Assembly: GCA_031256435.1 (NCBI GenBank)
Contig: JAIRQO010000006.1
Location: 1-35,226 of the forward strand
Source: Cellulomonadaceae bacterium
GTDB lineage: Bacteria; Actinomycetota; Actinomycetes; Actinomycetales; Cellulomonadaceae
Direction: 5' to 3'
Length of the DNA: 35,226 bases
Below, piece after piece: positions 1 to 5,592 of the stretch. The notes under the pieces are model-generated. The model made no database searches and had not been told where the DNA came from. It saw only the letters and a program-made list of their open reading frames with translations. The translations under genes and the position numbers were made by a program. Every line of letters starts with the position of its first letter. Position 1 is the stretch's first letter.

Positions 1-25
1 ACAAACGTTCTCGCAGGTCAATCAC

Positions 26-62
26 GGATGACATAACAGGCATTATCGGCGCAGTTGCCACC
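26..62 (-). repeat. dif-like XerC/XerD site, copy 1
   Basis: First copy of the repeat that recurs at 395-412/1515-1541, 3280-3316 and 4682-4717, always in the same orientation. On the plus strand it reads XerD-type arm GATGACATAA (27-36), centre CAGGCA (37-42), XerC-type arm TTATCGGCGCA (43-53), then a conserved tail GTTGCCACC (54-62). On the minus strand the arms face each other as ATAA-N6-TTAT, and TTATGT is the most constant part of bacterial dif sites. The 11-6-11 layout is the known dif architecture. That this is a working Xer site is inference. Confidence 0.78.
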
Positions 63-258
63 TGATCTTCCGAACCCAGCGGACCGGGACAGGATCGCGA
101 ACACGTGCGGGATCCCGCCGCGCCTGTTTGACCGGTACTGCACCGCGACATTCACCGAGCCCTTCAATTTCCTGCTGTACAGCGCGCGCGAGAACCGGAT
201 GTGGAAGTGCCCGAAGCTCGAATTCGCCGGCGTCCACGATGGCGAGAGAGCCCGGTAA
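63..258 (+). pseudogene. 3' fragment of an unrecognised protein gene
   Basis: An open frame runs out of the dif site and ends at TAA 256-258. Codon third positions are strongly G or C, so this strand and frame look truly coding; the opposite-strand frames do not. The roughly 64 residues contain the runs RDRIANTCGIPPRLFDRY and LLYSARENRMWKCPKLEF. I do not recognise the family. The frame can be extended left into dif to a TTG at 55, but no ribosome binding site precedes it, so the natural 5' end was most likely lost at the dif junction. A phage or plasmid origin is possible given the neighbouring modules, but is not shown. Confidence 0.45.
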
Positions 259-283
259 TTGATGGTGGGAGGTTGCCTGCCTA

Positions 284-298
284 GGTCCATCATGGACC
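284..298. other. 15-bp palindrome in module 1
   Basis: GGTCCAT and ATGGACC flank a single C, giving perfect 7-bp arms. It lies in the non-coding half of module 1 and may be an old operator. There is no further evidence of function. Confidence 0.25.
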
Positions 299-394
299 GA
301 CACAGGACTGCCGGCCTTCCGGGAACCCCCCACGGAGATGCTACCGCATATCCGTGATCCGTACCGCATCACCATTATGAAAGATCAAGATCAC

Positions 395-412
395 AGATGA
401 CATAACAGGCAT
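395..412 (-). repeat. dif-like site copy 2, XerD half (left of IS)
   Basis: Bases 396-412 give the arm GATGACATAA, the centre CAGGCA and one base of the XerC arm, then the sequence jumps into the insertion sequence. The remainder of the site resumes at 1515. The base just before the arm is A here and G in the other three copies. Confidence 0.75.
405..412. repeat. target site duplication of the IS, left copy
   Basis: ACAGGCAT, repeated at 1515-1522. It is the 6-bp dif centre plus exactly one base of each arm, so the insertion is centred on the dif core. Confidence 0.9.
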
Positions 413-1514
413 AAGGCTTCTCCAGGTTGTTCCCGGAAATACAGTCTGACCAGCGGAAACTATTTTCTCCACGGTTTCGCTCGTTTGGAGCCTTCTAAGG
501 TGCCTGGAACAGTGGTTCCTCCGGGCCCGAGTGAGACACCTGATCCCGGTGTTTCAGTCATTACAAGATCTCTGTAAGTTTTGGGTGGTGTGTTCACTGC
601 GTGCTCCAGGAGTCGCATGAACAGCAGGCCACGATGCTTCGCTTTGCGACGGTTGAACCGGAAGGCGAACTCGTCCAGGTACGACTGGAGATGTTCGCGG
701 CGGACGGCACCCTGGTGTGTGCCCAGTATCCAACGGTCTGCGAGAGAGAACACGCGATGCACTCCGGGCAGCAGAACATGGGCTGGATCGTCGGACGTTC
801 GTTCAACTGTAGCAACGTGTCCATAGTTTCCTCCTGTCGCTTTCCGGTAGGACTGCCACCCGTCGGTGAGGATTGTTGAGCCTGGAGCAATAGTAGCGGT
901 GAGAAAAGTCTGTATCGCTTTTCCCGACGCATTATCGACTAATCCGAATCGTACCCGACCGAGACCTTTTTCTAATTGTTCGACCGCGCCGAGAACTAAT
1001 TGCTTTTTACTCCCGCGCCCCGCGACATTATGACGCACTCCTCCATACATCCATTCATCAACTTCAACGTCTCCAGATAATAGAGTCTTTTCCCCTGCGC
1101 CCATTGCGTGCCGGTACTTGTGCAACATCGTCCACGTTGTCTGGTACGAAGCCACCGGCAACAATCGTGACAGAGTGAGCGCGCTGATCCCTGGCTTCGC
1201 TGCGGTCATCAACCACGCCGCCTCGAACCACACCGTGAGCGGAGTGCGCGTTTTGTCGAAGATCGTTCCAGCTGTCACACTGCACCGAGCGAAACAATCG
1301 AGACACCTGCGCACCCCGTCAGACCCTCGACGAAACCGCGTCCCGAAACAGTGGGGACACCGGAACCCCTCACCCCAACGGAGCCAATCGAGATAATCGA
1401 GACAAGCCGAATCGGTCGCAAACCAATGCCGGAACCCTTCCAGTCGGAACGGGTAATGCCTGCCCGCCTCCGGGTCTGGATGACTCAATGTCGGCTCCTA
1501 ACTGGAGAAGCCTT
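413..1514 (-). mobile_element. IS1595-family insertion sequence (1102 bp)
   Basis: A complete element. Both ends carry the same 13-bp terminal inverted repeat AAGGCTTCTCCAG (413-425, and inverted at 1502-1514). The flanks are identical 8-bp target duplications ACAGGCAT (405-412 and 1515-1522). Element size, 8-bp duplication and the single DDE transposase with an N-terminal zinc ribbon all fit the IS1595 family. Removing the element and one duplication restores a perfect 36-bp dif-like repeat identical to copy 1, so the insertion came after the dif array was formed. It looks recent and potentially active, since the transposase frame is open. Confidence 0.9.
460..1488 (-). CDS. IS1595-family transposase
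   Basis: A 342-residue DDE transposase that moves the surrounding 1.1-kb element. The N-terminus carries a zinc ribbon, with CPHC near residue 44 and CLDC near residue 62. The catalytic domain follows, with acidic positions in VEVDEWMYGG and ILTDGWQSY and a C-terminal block HQGAVRREHLQSYLDEF then FRFNRR, typical of ISXO2-like transposases of this family. The start is TTG at 1488, preceded by AGGAG six bases upstream. No ATG lies in a better position. The gene fills almost the whole element and ends 47 bp from its left end. No frameshift or stop interrupts it. Confidence 0.9.
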   Translation of the reverse strand: MSHPDPEAGRHYPFRLEGFRHWFATDSACLDYLDWLRWGEGFRCPHCFGTRFRRGSDGVRRCLDCFARCSVTAGTIFDKTRTPLTVWFEAAWLMTAAKPGISALTLSRLLPVASYQTTWTMLHKYRHAMGAGEKTLLSGDVEVDEWMYGGVRHNVAGRGSKKQLVLGAVEQLEKGLGRVRFGLVDNASGKAIQTFLTATIAPGSTILTDGWQSYRKATGGNYGHVATVERTSDDPAHVLLPGVHRVFSLADRWILGTHQGAVRREHLQSYLDEFAFRFNRRKAKHRGLLFMRLLEHAVNTPPKTYRDLVMTETPGSGVSLGPGGTTVPGTLEGSKRAKPWRK

Positions 1515-1541
1515 ACAGGCATTATCGGCGCAGTTGCCACC
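1515..1541 (-). repeat. dif-like site copy 2, XerC half (right of IS)
   Basis: Contains the duplicated ACAGGCAT (1515-1522), then the rest of the XerC-type arm and the conserved tail GTTGCCACC, ending at 1541. Together with 395-412 it rebuilds the full repeat. As it stands neither half has two Xer arms, so copy 2 should not work in recombination. Confidence 0.78.
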
Positions 1542-2193
1542 TGACATCGGTGGCGAACCCGAGCGACGGGTACCGTTGCATCCCGGTTTCCACGCCGCCA
1601 GACAGGGTTTGCAGTTCGGACAGAGCCCAAGAGAACCGAGGATCGAACGCTGCACCGTTGACCTGCACGGTGGGTTGCCCATTCACCAGGAGCCCTACCG
1701 CCTCACGGAACACCGTGTCAGCGTCCACGGAGCCGTCATACTCCACGCGCTTGGTGCTGGCGCCCACGTAGTTGTCCCAGGAGGTGATTTCCGTTCCGGA
1801 CAGCGGGTTGATCCGGTGGAACAGGCCGAGGTCCAGGCCACGGGACAGGGCAATGGAGCCTGCGTCTCCAAGTTCCTTGAGAACCTGGAGTTGGTGGTCT
1901 TCATCGGCCCACATGACCTCCTTGCTGAAGCGCATGGTGACGTGAGCCTTGTGCGGCTTGGCGGTCACAAAGCCGAAGCCACCACCGGTGGAGGCCATGT
2001 TGTCACCCTCGCCTACAAACTCGGCCTTGGGGAAGTTGGCAAACGTGATGATGTCCACGTTGCCGAACTTCTGCGGCTCGGCTGGCGAGAGGCGTGCGGC
2101 GGTGGACAGGGTACGCGCATCCTTGACCATGCCATCGGCGATGGTGCGAGGCATGAGGACTTGGGAATCGGCGCTAGTAAATGTTGCGGCCAT
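1522..2193 (-). pseudogene. phage major capsid protein, 3'-truncated at dif
   Basis: The first roughly 217 residues look like the N-terminal two thirds of an HK97-fold major capsid protein. It begins MAATFTSADSQVLMPRTIAD and contains the stretch GNVDIITFANFPKAEFVGEG and later SGTEITSWDNYVG, patterns usual in actinophage capsid proteins that form from a scaffold-adjacent gene. Such proteins are usually about 300 residues, so roughly 80 are missing. After GFATDV the frame enters the dif repeat, which adds RWQLRR and a TAA stop (1522-1524). The start is ATG 2193 with AAAGGGGA upstream. The scaffold gene lies 32 bp upstream, the normal phage order. The truncated product should not assemble a capsid. 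Confidence 0.8.
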
Positions 2194-2225
2194 GATGGTG
2201 TTCCCCTTTCTGGGAATCGAACGTG

Positions 2226-2730
2226 TTAGGTGGTGGCGTCGCTGGTGCCGAACAGGGCCCGGGCAGCGGCGGTTGCTTCGTCAGGAACGGGAGGCTCAGG
2301 AGTCTTGGAGACTCCTGGAATCACCGGGCCCGTAGGTCCAGCGGGTTGCTGCGGCGATGCCGTCACAGTGGCAGCGAGGCGCTCGGCTTGCGCGGTCACG
2401 GTAGCCTCATCAGTACCAGTGAGGAACAACGCTGCGTCCTCATCAGAAATACTGTGCTTGGCCTGAATACGAGCGCGCATCCCCGAGTGTTTCTCAGCCG
2501 CGAGCGCCTGTTGGAGTTTGCTGATCTTGTCCGCTGCCTTTTGAGCCTCGGACTTGCTCGCCTCCTCCGCTTGGTCAAACTGGGCGGCTTTGGCTTTGAG
2601 TTCGTCATAGTCCCCAAACTTCGCTCGCTCGTGCGCCAATCGAGAACCCAGGGCCTTGTCGAAGGCCTCCTGGGTGGTGATGGGCGTGAACTCCACGGGA
2701 GGAGGATCGGTTGGCTTCAACGCTTCAGGC
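2226..2730 (-). CDS. phage capsid scaffold protein
   Basis: About 167 residues. The N-terminus is proline-rich (PTDPPPVEFTPITTQ). The centre, about residues 35-90, is a charged coiled coil with KAKAAQFDQAEEASKSEAQ and KISKLQQALAAEK. The C-terminus is alanine- and proline-rich and ends near a basic-poor tail with ARALFGTSD. This layout and the position directly before the capsid gene are typical of phage scaffolding proteins, which guide capsid assembly and then leave. The ATG at 2730 has AAAGGA upstream; the frame stays open to 2879 but crosses the terminator at 2831-2856, so the shorter start is chosen. It appears intact, but its partner capsid gene is broken. Confidence 0.75.
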
Positions 2731-2830
2731 ATGAACCTGGGTCCTTTCTGGTTTCTCATCGCCCGTGAACGCCCGGCGGCGGCGCACCTCCAACACGGAG
2801 GAAACTGATGGATGCCCGAATCCGGGCACA

Positions 2831-2856
2831 GAAAAGGCCCCAACACCGTGGGGCCT
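2831..2856 (-). terminator. rho-independent terminator between the 91-codon gene and the scaffold gene
   Basis: Stem AGGCCCCA (2835-2842) with TGGGGCCT (2849-2856), 6-nt loop. On the minus strand the stem is followed by TTTTC. It ends transcription from the gene at 2872-3147 before the scaffold gene. Confidence 0.75.
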
Positions 2857-2871
2857 GTCACATGGAGTCGA

Positions 2872-3147
2872 CTACGCAACCAATGGTGAAATTACGCTGG
2901 CGATATGCTTACGAACGCCGGTGCCGAACCAGCCGCGTTCGTTGTAGATTAATGCCATCTTGGCTTCGGATTTGGTCATTGCAGGAACACTCTCATCTTC
3001 AAACATCCACCAAAGAAGTTGATGTGCCGCTAAGCGAGGCTCGCCTTGATCTAGGCTTGCACGGATCCTGGATAATTCTGGCTCAGGGAAAACATCAATC
3101 CGGCTCTGTACCATGGATGAAAGCCACTCGGAAAACTCCGTTCGCAT
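2872..3147 (-). CDS. small hypothetical protein, possibly immunity-like
   Basis: A 91-residue, mostly helical soluble protein starting at ATG 3147. It has the pattern FPEPELSRIRASLDQGEP, a run of alternating helices and LLWWMFEDESVP. This spacing (helix, short GE turn, helix, acidic loop then a proline) loosely resembles small immunity proteins of the MafI type, but this is only an impression and no signature residue settles it. It is followed 16 bp on by a terminator, so it is transcribed separately from the phage scaffold and capsid genes. It could be a phage cargo gene or a chromosomal gene swept into the module. Confidence 0.55.
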   Translation of the reverse strand: MRTEFSEWLSSMVQSRIDVFPEPELSRIRASLDQGEPRLAAHQLLWWMFEDESVPAMTKSEAKMALIYNERGWFGTGVRKHIASVISPLVA

Positions 3148-3279
3148 CCCGTCATTTTACACCCAATTTCGATTAACTGGGTGCCCGGTTGTAATCATCC
3201 AAGATCGCGTTGTCCCAACGACACGCTTGATGACAATTTTCCCGTAGACACCGTGATGGGTGCCAAATAGTTCAAACTG

Positions 3280-3316
3280 GGATGACATAACAGGCATTAT
3301 CGGCGCAGTTGCCACC
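3280..3316 (-). repeat. dif-like XerC/XerD site, copy 3
   Basis: Identical to copy 1 over 36 bp (3281-3316), including the tail GTTGCCACC and one further T. It separates the phage module from the nucleotidyltransferase module. The sequences on either side show no relation to the flanks of the other copies, so identity stops sharply on the XerD side. Confidence 0.78.
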
Positions 3317-3324
3317 TTGGTAGA

Positions 3325-3353
3325 GGGTGACGACGCTCCTGGCGGCGTCACCC
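3325..3353. other. hairpin just inside module 3
   Basis: GGGTGACG (3325-3332) pairs with CGTCACCC (3346-3353) across 13 nt. There is no T-run on either strand. It begins nine bases after dif copy 3 and could insulate the cassette from transcription through the dif site. Confidence 0.35.
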
Positions 3354-3409
3354 GGCGGTCGCTGGGTGAGTGGCGCGTGCGGTTCACTTCCAGCGACCGT
3401 GAGATGTGC

Positions 3410-3444
3410 GGAACGGCTTTTGGAACGGCTTTTGGAACGCTTTT
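3410..3444 (+). repeat. 12-bp tandem repeats (2.9 copies)
   Basis: GGAACGGCTTTT at 3410-3421 and 3422-3433, then GGAACGCTTTT at 3434-3444. They lie about 100 bp before the first gene of module 3. Possible roles are an operator array for the antitoxin or plasmid-style iterons; nothing decides between them. Confidence 0.6.
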
Positions 3445-3532
3445 CGATGGTGGCTGACAGACGTAGATGGTGTGGCAGGGGCTGGCTACGGGGCAGGAAT
3501 CTGAGGGACCTCGATCGGCTTGACAGGTGGAC

Positions 3533-3538
3533 TACACT
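3533..3538 (+). promoter_or_regulatory. probable leaderless -10 element
   Basis: TACACT ends seven bases before ATG 3546, the spacing seen at several other genes in this window. The ATG has no ribosome binding site, which supports leaderless translation. TTGACA at 3520-3525 is too close to be the -35 box for it. Confidence 0.45.
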
Positions 3539-3545
3539 TGACATC

Positions 3546-3908
3546 ATGACGTTGGAGGCAGGATCGACTCGCCGACCCATTAACCCGACCGCTGATGATA
3601 TGGTCGTCCCGGCTCATGTCGCGACGCCAGCAAACATCGGATATATCCGTAATGCGGCGCTGCATTCGCGAGGTAACAAGAACCACTGGTTTCGGTACCT
3701 ACGGAAATTAGTGGCTTCGAACATTCGCCTTGACGATGAAGTGCGAGTTTATTTGCGGGGGTGTTCCGATATCTCGCCGTATCAGCTGGTCACACTCGAA
3801 CGTGCACTCATCGACGGCACGCCTACACGCTTAGCGGTTGCGCGGAGAAATGGGCCGCGTACACTCAAGCACATCTCCCGATTGCAGGAACTTTATGGGC
3901 CGCGATAG
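3546..3908 (+). CDS. putative antitoxin partner of the downstream nucleotidyltransferase
   Basis: A 120-residue basic protein. The frame is open further upstream, but ATG 3546 is the first start behind a plausible -10 box. The C-terminal half is helical, with LDDEVRVYLRGCSDISPYQ and TRLAVARRNGPRTLKHISRL, the second part possibly a small DNA-binding helix pair. I do not recognise the family. It overlaps the next gene by 14 bp, so the two are co-translated. The position upstream of a DUF6036/AbiEii-like nucleotidyltransferase suggests the regulator or antitoxin of a pair; this role is inferred from context only. Confidence 0.6.
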   Translation: MTLEAGSTRRPINPTADDMVVPAHVATPANIGYIRNAALHSRGNKNHWFRYLRKLVASNIRLDDEVRVYLRGCSDISPYQLVTLERALIDGTPTRLAVARRNGPRTLKHISRLQELYGPR

Positions 3909-4593
3909 GCATGTCCAGCCAAGTCAATTGCAGGAAGCGCTTGAACGTCTCAACGAAGCGCTGCGCGAGCGGGATCGTCATCTCAAGATTGTCGCCGGCG
4001 GCGGTTTCGCACTGCTTGTTCACGGTTTACGAGCCACGAATGACATTGACGGATTCTTTGAGGACACTGCTGACCTTCGTGAACTTGTCCACGATATTGG
4101 TGAGCAGTTAACAATCAACGATGACGGTGAGGATTGGCTCAACACATCGATCGCCGCCATGAACGACCAGCCACCCGATGAGTATTGCTCGCCGGTGTTC
4201 ACGCTATCAAATATCACCATCAGTGTCCCGGATCTTGTTTACGTCATTGGCATGAAAGAAGTGGCAGGTCGTGATCAAGATCAGGAAGATATCGCCACTA
4301 TCATCCGCTACCTTGACTTGAGAGAACCACCCGACCTTATCGGTGCTCTCGAGAGTTACGGCTTCTATCCTGACGAGGCAGCAATTTTGGACGGCTTCGG
4401 TGATGCATACGGCTTCGAGTGGCTCGAAACGTACTATCTCCGTGATGAGAATGCCAACGCTGACGGTATCCGAGTGGGGCATGATGCGCGATTACTGATT
4501 TCGCGTCCTAGCCTCCCGCAGCCAATAACCAACCTCACTCGCAGCGCACCACCGCCTACAGGAGAATACGACAGCGGATACACAGTCGAGTAA
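3895..4593 (+). CDS. nucleotidyltransferase, AbiEii/DUF6036-like (putative toxin)
   Basis: 232 residues from ATG 3895. Near residue 35 it has VAGGGFALLVHGLRATNDID, the glycine-rich loop followed by the DxD metal-binding pair of minimal nucleotidyltransferases used in AbiEii/MNT-type toxins. The rest is helical with a late acidic segment. Proteins of this type transfer nucleotides to tRNA or to a partner protein and are found in abortive-infection or toxin-antitoxin pairs. The start is chosen because it overlaps the upstream gene by 14 bp; an in-frame start at 3838 would overlap more. The gene is intact. Whether it is toxic here is inference. Confidence 0.72.
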   Translation: MGRDRHVQPSQLQEALERLNEALRERDRHLKIVAGGGFALLVHGLRATNDIDGFFEDTADLRELVHDIGEQLTINDDGEDWLNTSIAAMNDQPPDEYCSPVFTLSNITISVPDLVYVIGMKEVAGRDQDQEDIATIIRYLDLREPPDLIGALESYGFYPDEAAILDGFGDAYGFEWLETYYLRDENANADGIRVGHDARLLISRPSLPQPITNLTRSAPPPTGEYDSGYTVE

Positions 4594-4646
4594 CTGCGCA
4601 GCACCGTGACCGACCCTGATGTCTGTTCCAGATGGTGGAATACGAA

Positions 4647-4670
4647 AGCGCCACCCCGAAGGACGGCGCT
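4647..4670 (+). terminator. possible terminator after module 3 genes
   Basis: AGCGCC (4647-4652) pairs with GGCGCT (4665-4670), 12-nt loop. It lies 54 bp after the nucleotidyltransferase stop and 12 bp before dif copy 4. There is no clear T-run, so the assignment is weak. Confidence 0.35.
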
Positions 4671-4681
4671 CAGTGGTCGTT

Positions 4682-4717
4682 AGGATGACATAACAGGCAT
4701 TATCGGCGCAGTTGCCA
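4682..4717 (-). repeat. dif-like XerC/XerD site, copy 4
   Basis: Identical to the other copies from 4683 to 4717 and diverging at the last C of the tail (T at 4718). Both arms and the CAGGCA centre are intact. It is the rightmost copy in the window; I find no further copy to the right, so the edge of the last module is not defined by a repeat. Confidence 0.76.
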
Positions 4718-4965
4718 CTCAAGTGGGGGTTCTCTCTCACGAGGAACTTGTCTTTCGTGAACGGCATCTTGGGCCGCTCGTTCTCAGGTAGCGTCAGTTG
4801 ATTCACTCGATCCGAAGTTGTTGCTGGTCGAGCTGTCGAAGGCACACGACGCTTGCCGGTATCGCTCGACGAGAACTTCTTTTTCAAGGTCTCTTCGGTC
4901 TGAGAAATAGCAGTAGTCTGTGTTTCCTCGGCAATAAAAGAAGAAGTTGTTTTCGTCATACCCAT
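4718..4965 (-). pseudogene. 5' fragment of an unrecognised gene, truncated at dif copy 4
   Basis: Starts at ATG 4965 (or 4959) and runs leftwards into dif copy 4. The real part is about 82 residues: serine- and threonine-rich at first (KTTSSFIAEETQTTAISQTE), then basic with TGKRRVPSTARPATTSDRVN and a charged end KMPFTKDKFLVRENPHLS. Beyond that the frame reads through the dif repeat and on into module 3, which cannot be native. Base composition is lower in GC than the neighbouring chromosome, which hints at a foreign origin. Function unknown. It sits behind a strong terminator that ends the preceding unit. Confidence 0.5.
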
Positions 4966-4974
4966 AGAATCTCG

Positions 4975-5014
4975 AAAAAAAGAAACAGGGTCTAGCCACA
5001 ATGGCTAAACCCTG
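4975..5014 (-). terminator. rho-independent terminator
   Basis: CAGGGTCTAGCCA (4986-4998) pairs with TGGCTAAACCCTG (5002-5014) with one mismatch and a 3-nt loop. The minus strand continues with GTTTCTTTTTTT. It ends the rep fragment and small membrane protein unit, 20 bp after that gene's stop. Confidence 0.85.
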
Positions 5015-5033
5015 CTTCACCTGGCACAATGTG

Positions 5034-5216
5034 TCAGAGATGCTGCGCTATCCAGGCGATTATCGCGCCGAGAATGACCACTCCCGCCAGCAGGCACGAA
5101 AAGATTGTGCACGCCTGAAGGAAGCGATCTCTCCCTCTTTGCTCACGAATAAGATCTTCTATTCGCTCTATCTGCCATTGACGGAGCTCCTCGGGATCAG
5201 TCGGACGTTTACGCAT
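5034..5216 (-). CDS. small single-pass membrane protein
   Basis: 60 residues from ATG 5216. The first half is charged and helical (DPEELRQWQIERIEDLIREQ). The second half is one hydrophobic segment of about 24 residues around CLLAGVVILGAIIAWIA, so an inside amphipathic part with a C-terminal membrane anchor is likely. It overlaps the upstream rep fragment by 8 bp, so the two were translated together. Family not recognised. Small membrane proteins of this kind often follow rep genes on actinobacterial plasmids and integrative elements, but no role is known. Confidence 0.6.
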   Translation of the reverse strand: MRKRPTDPEELRQWQIERIEDLIREQRGRDRFLQACTIFSCLLAGVVILGAIIAWIAQHL

Positions 5217-5592
5217 AGCGGTTGATGTTCTCGATGATCTTGCTGGCTTCCGTAGAATCAAGCCCTACTTGGATCGCCCTGTTGTACAGGACCTCATCCC
5301 AGTTCTCCAGTTCTGCTTCCTTCAGCTGAGAGCCAATGGCGAACAGCGTGTTGTTGCGCTTCCCAGGCGCGATGGATTTGTTGAGTTCTGACAGGATTTC
5401 TTCAGCAAGCATCAGTGCTTCCTCCGGTTCTAGTGTTGCGATTGCTTTGATCTGTTTCTGCTGTGCATAGAGGCGAAAGTACTCTTGAGGCCTCCCACCG
5501 ACGAAGCAATACGATTGCGCGGCTCGGGATCGCGGAGGGTTTCCATGATCTGCGAGACGGTACCACAAGACGCCGCCTCGATGGTGGCCCAA
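5209..5592 (-). pseudogene. plasmid-type replication protein, C-terminal fragment
   Basis: The last ~95 residues, from RPQEYFRLYAQQKQIKAIA to the end, look like the C-terminal primase (PriCT-like) helical domain of plasmid or phage replication proteins: an RNNTLF core preceded by GK and followed by a second helix pair with LDSTEASKIIENI. Upstream of about 5510 the reading frame loses this character, while another frame (NRIASSVGG, 5430-5624) looks more coding, so a frameshift or junction lies near 5500. The catalytic part of the protein is absent. It is therefore a remnant of a mobile replicon. The fragment overlaps the next gene by 8 bp. Confidence 0.5.

Larger units (their letters stand above)
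63..395. mobile_element. dif module 1 (333 bp)
   Basis: Segment between dif copies 1 and 2. It starts inside a coding sequence that lacks its 5' end (63-258) and then holds about 135 bp with no convincing gene. A start codon at 377 opens only seven codons and stops at the start of dif copy 2. It shares no sequence with the other modules. It is best read as a decayed remnant of a segment that was integrated by recombination at dif. Confidence 0.5.
1542..3280. mobile_element. dif module 2: phage head-gene fragment (1.74 kb)
   Basis: Segment between dif copies 2 and 3. On the minus strand it holds a 91-codon gene, a terminator, a phage scaffold gene and the first part of a phage major capsid gene, in that order of transcription. 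The capsid gene is cut exactly where the dif repeat begins. No integrase, terminase or portal gene is present, so this is a piece of a tailed-phage genome and not a functional prophage. The stretch 3148-3280 has no gene I can support. Confidence 0.7.
3317..4682. mobile_element. dif module 3: toxin-antitoxin-like pair (1.37 kb)
   Basis: Segment between dif copies 3 and 4. It holds a 230-bp leader with a hairpin and tandem 12-bp repeats, two overlapping genes on the plus strand and a 3' hairpin, so it is a self-contained cassette. Toxin-antitoxin pairs are the commonest cargo of dif modules described on Acinetobacter plasmids, which fits this reading. Confidence 0.65.

Noticed and set aside
18-293. 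Open frames that read NCADNACYVI from the repeat
   Set aside because: The same peptide appears wherever the dif repeat is read in one minus-strand frame. It is a consequence of the repeat and not a conserved protein domain.
1351-2229. A 292-codon plus-strand frame across the IS end and the capsid gene
   Set aside because: It is a shadow of the minus-strand transposase and capsid genes; the latter have clear family motifs.
27-4717. The 36-bp repeat as a CRISPR array
   Set aside because: Length fits a CRISPR repeat, but the intervals are 333 bp to 1.7 kb and hold genes, no cas gene is present, and the inner ATAA-N6-TTAT layout fits a Xer site much better.
27-4717. The repeat as integron attC sites
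   Set aside because: attC sites vary between cassettes and have characteristic ends; here the repeats are identical, carry no such signatures and no integron integrase is seen.
4492-5001. A 169-residue frame crossing dif copy 4
   Set aside because: It joins unrelated modules through the dif site; the part left of 4718 is non-coding leader of module 3 read backwards.
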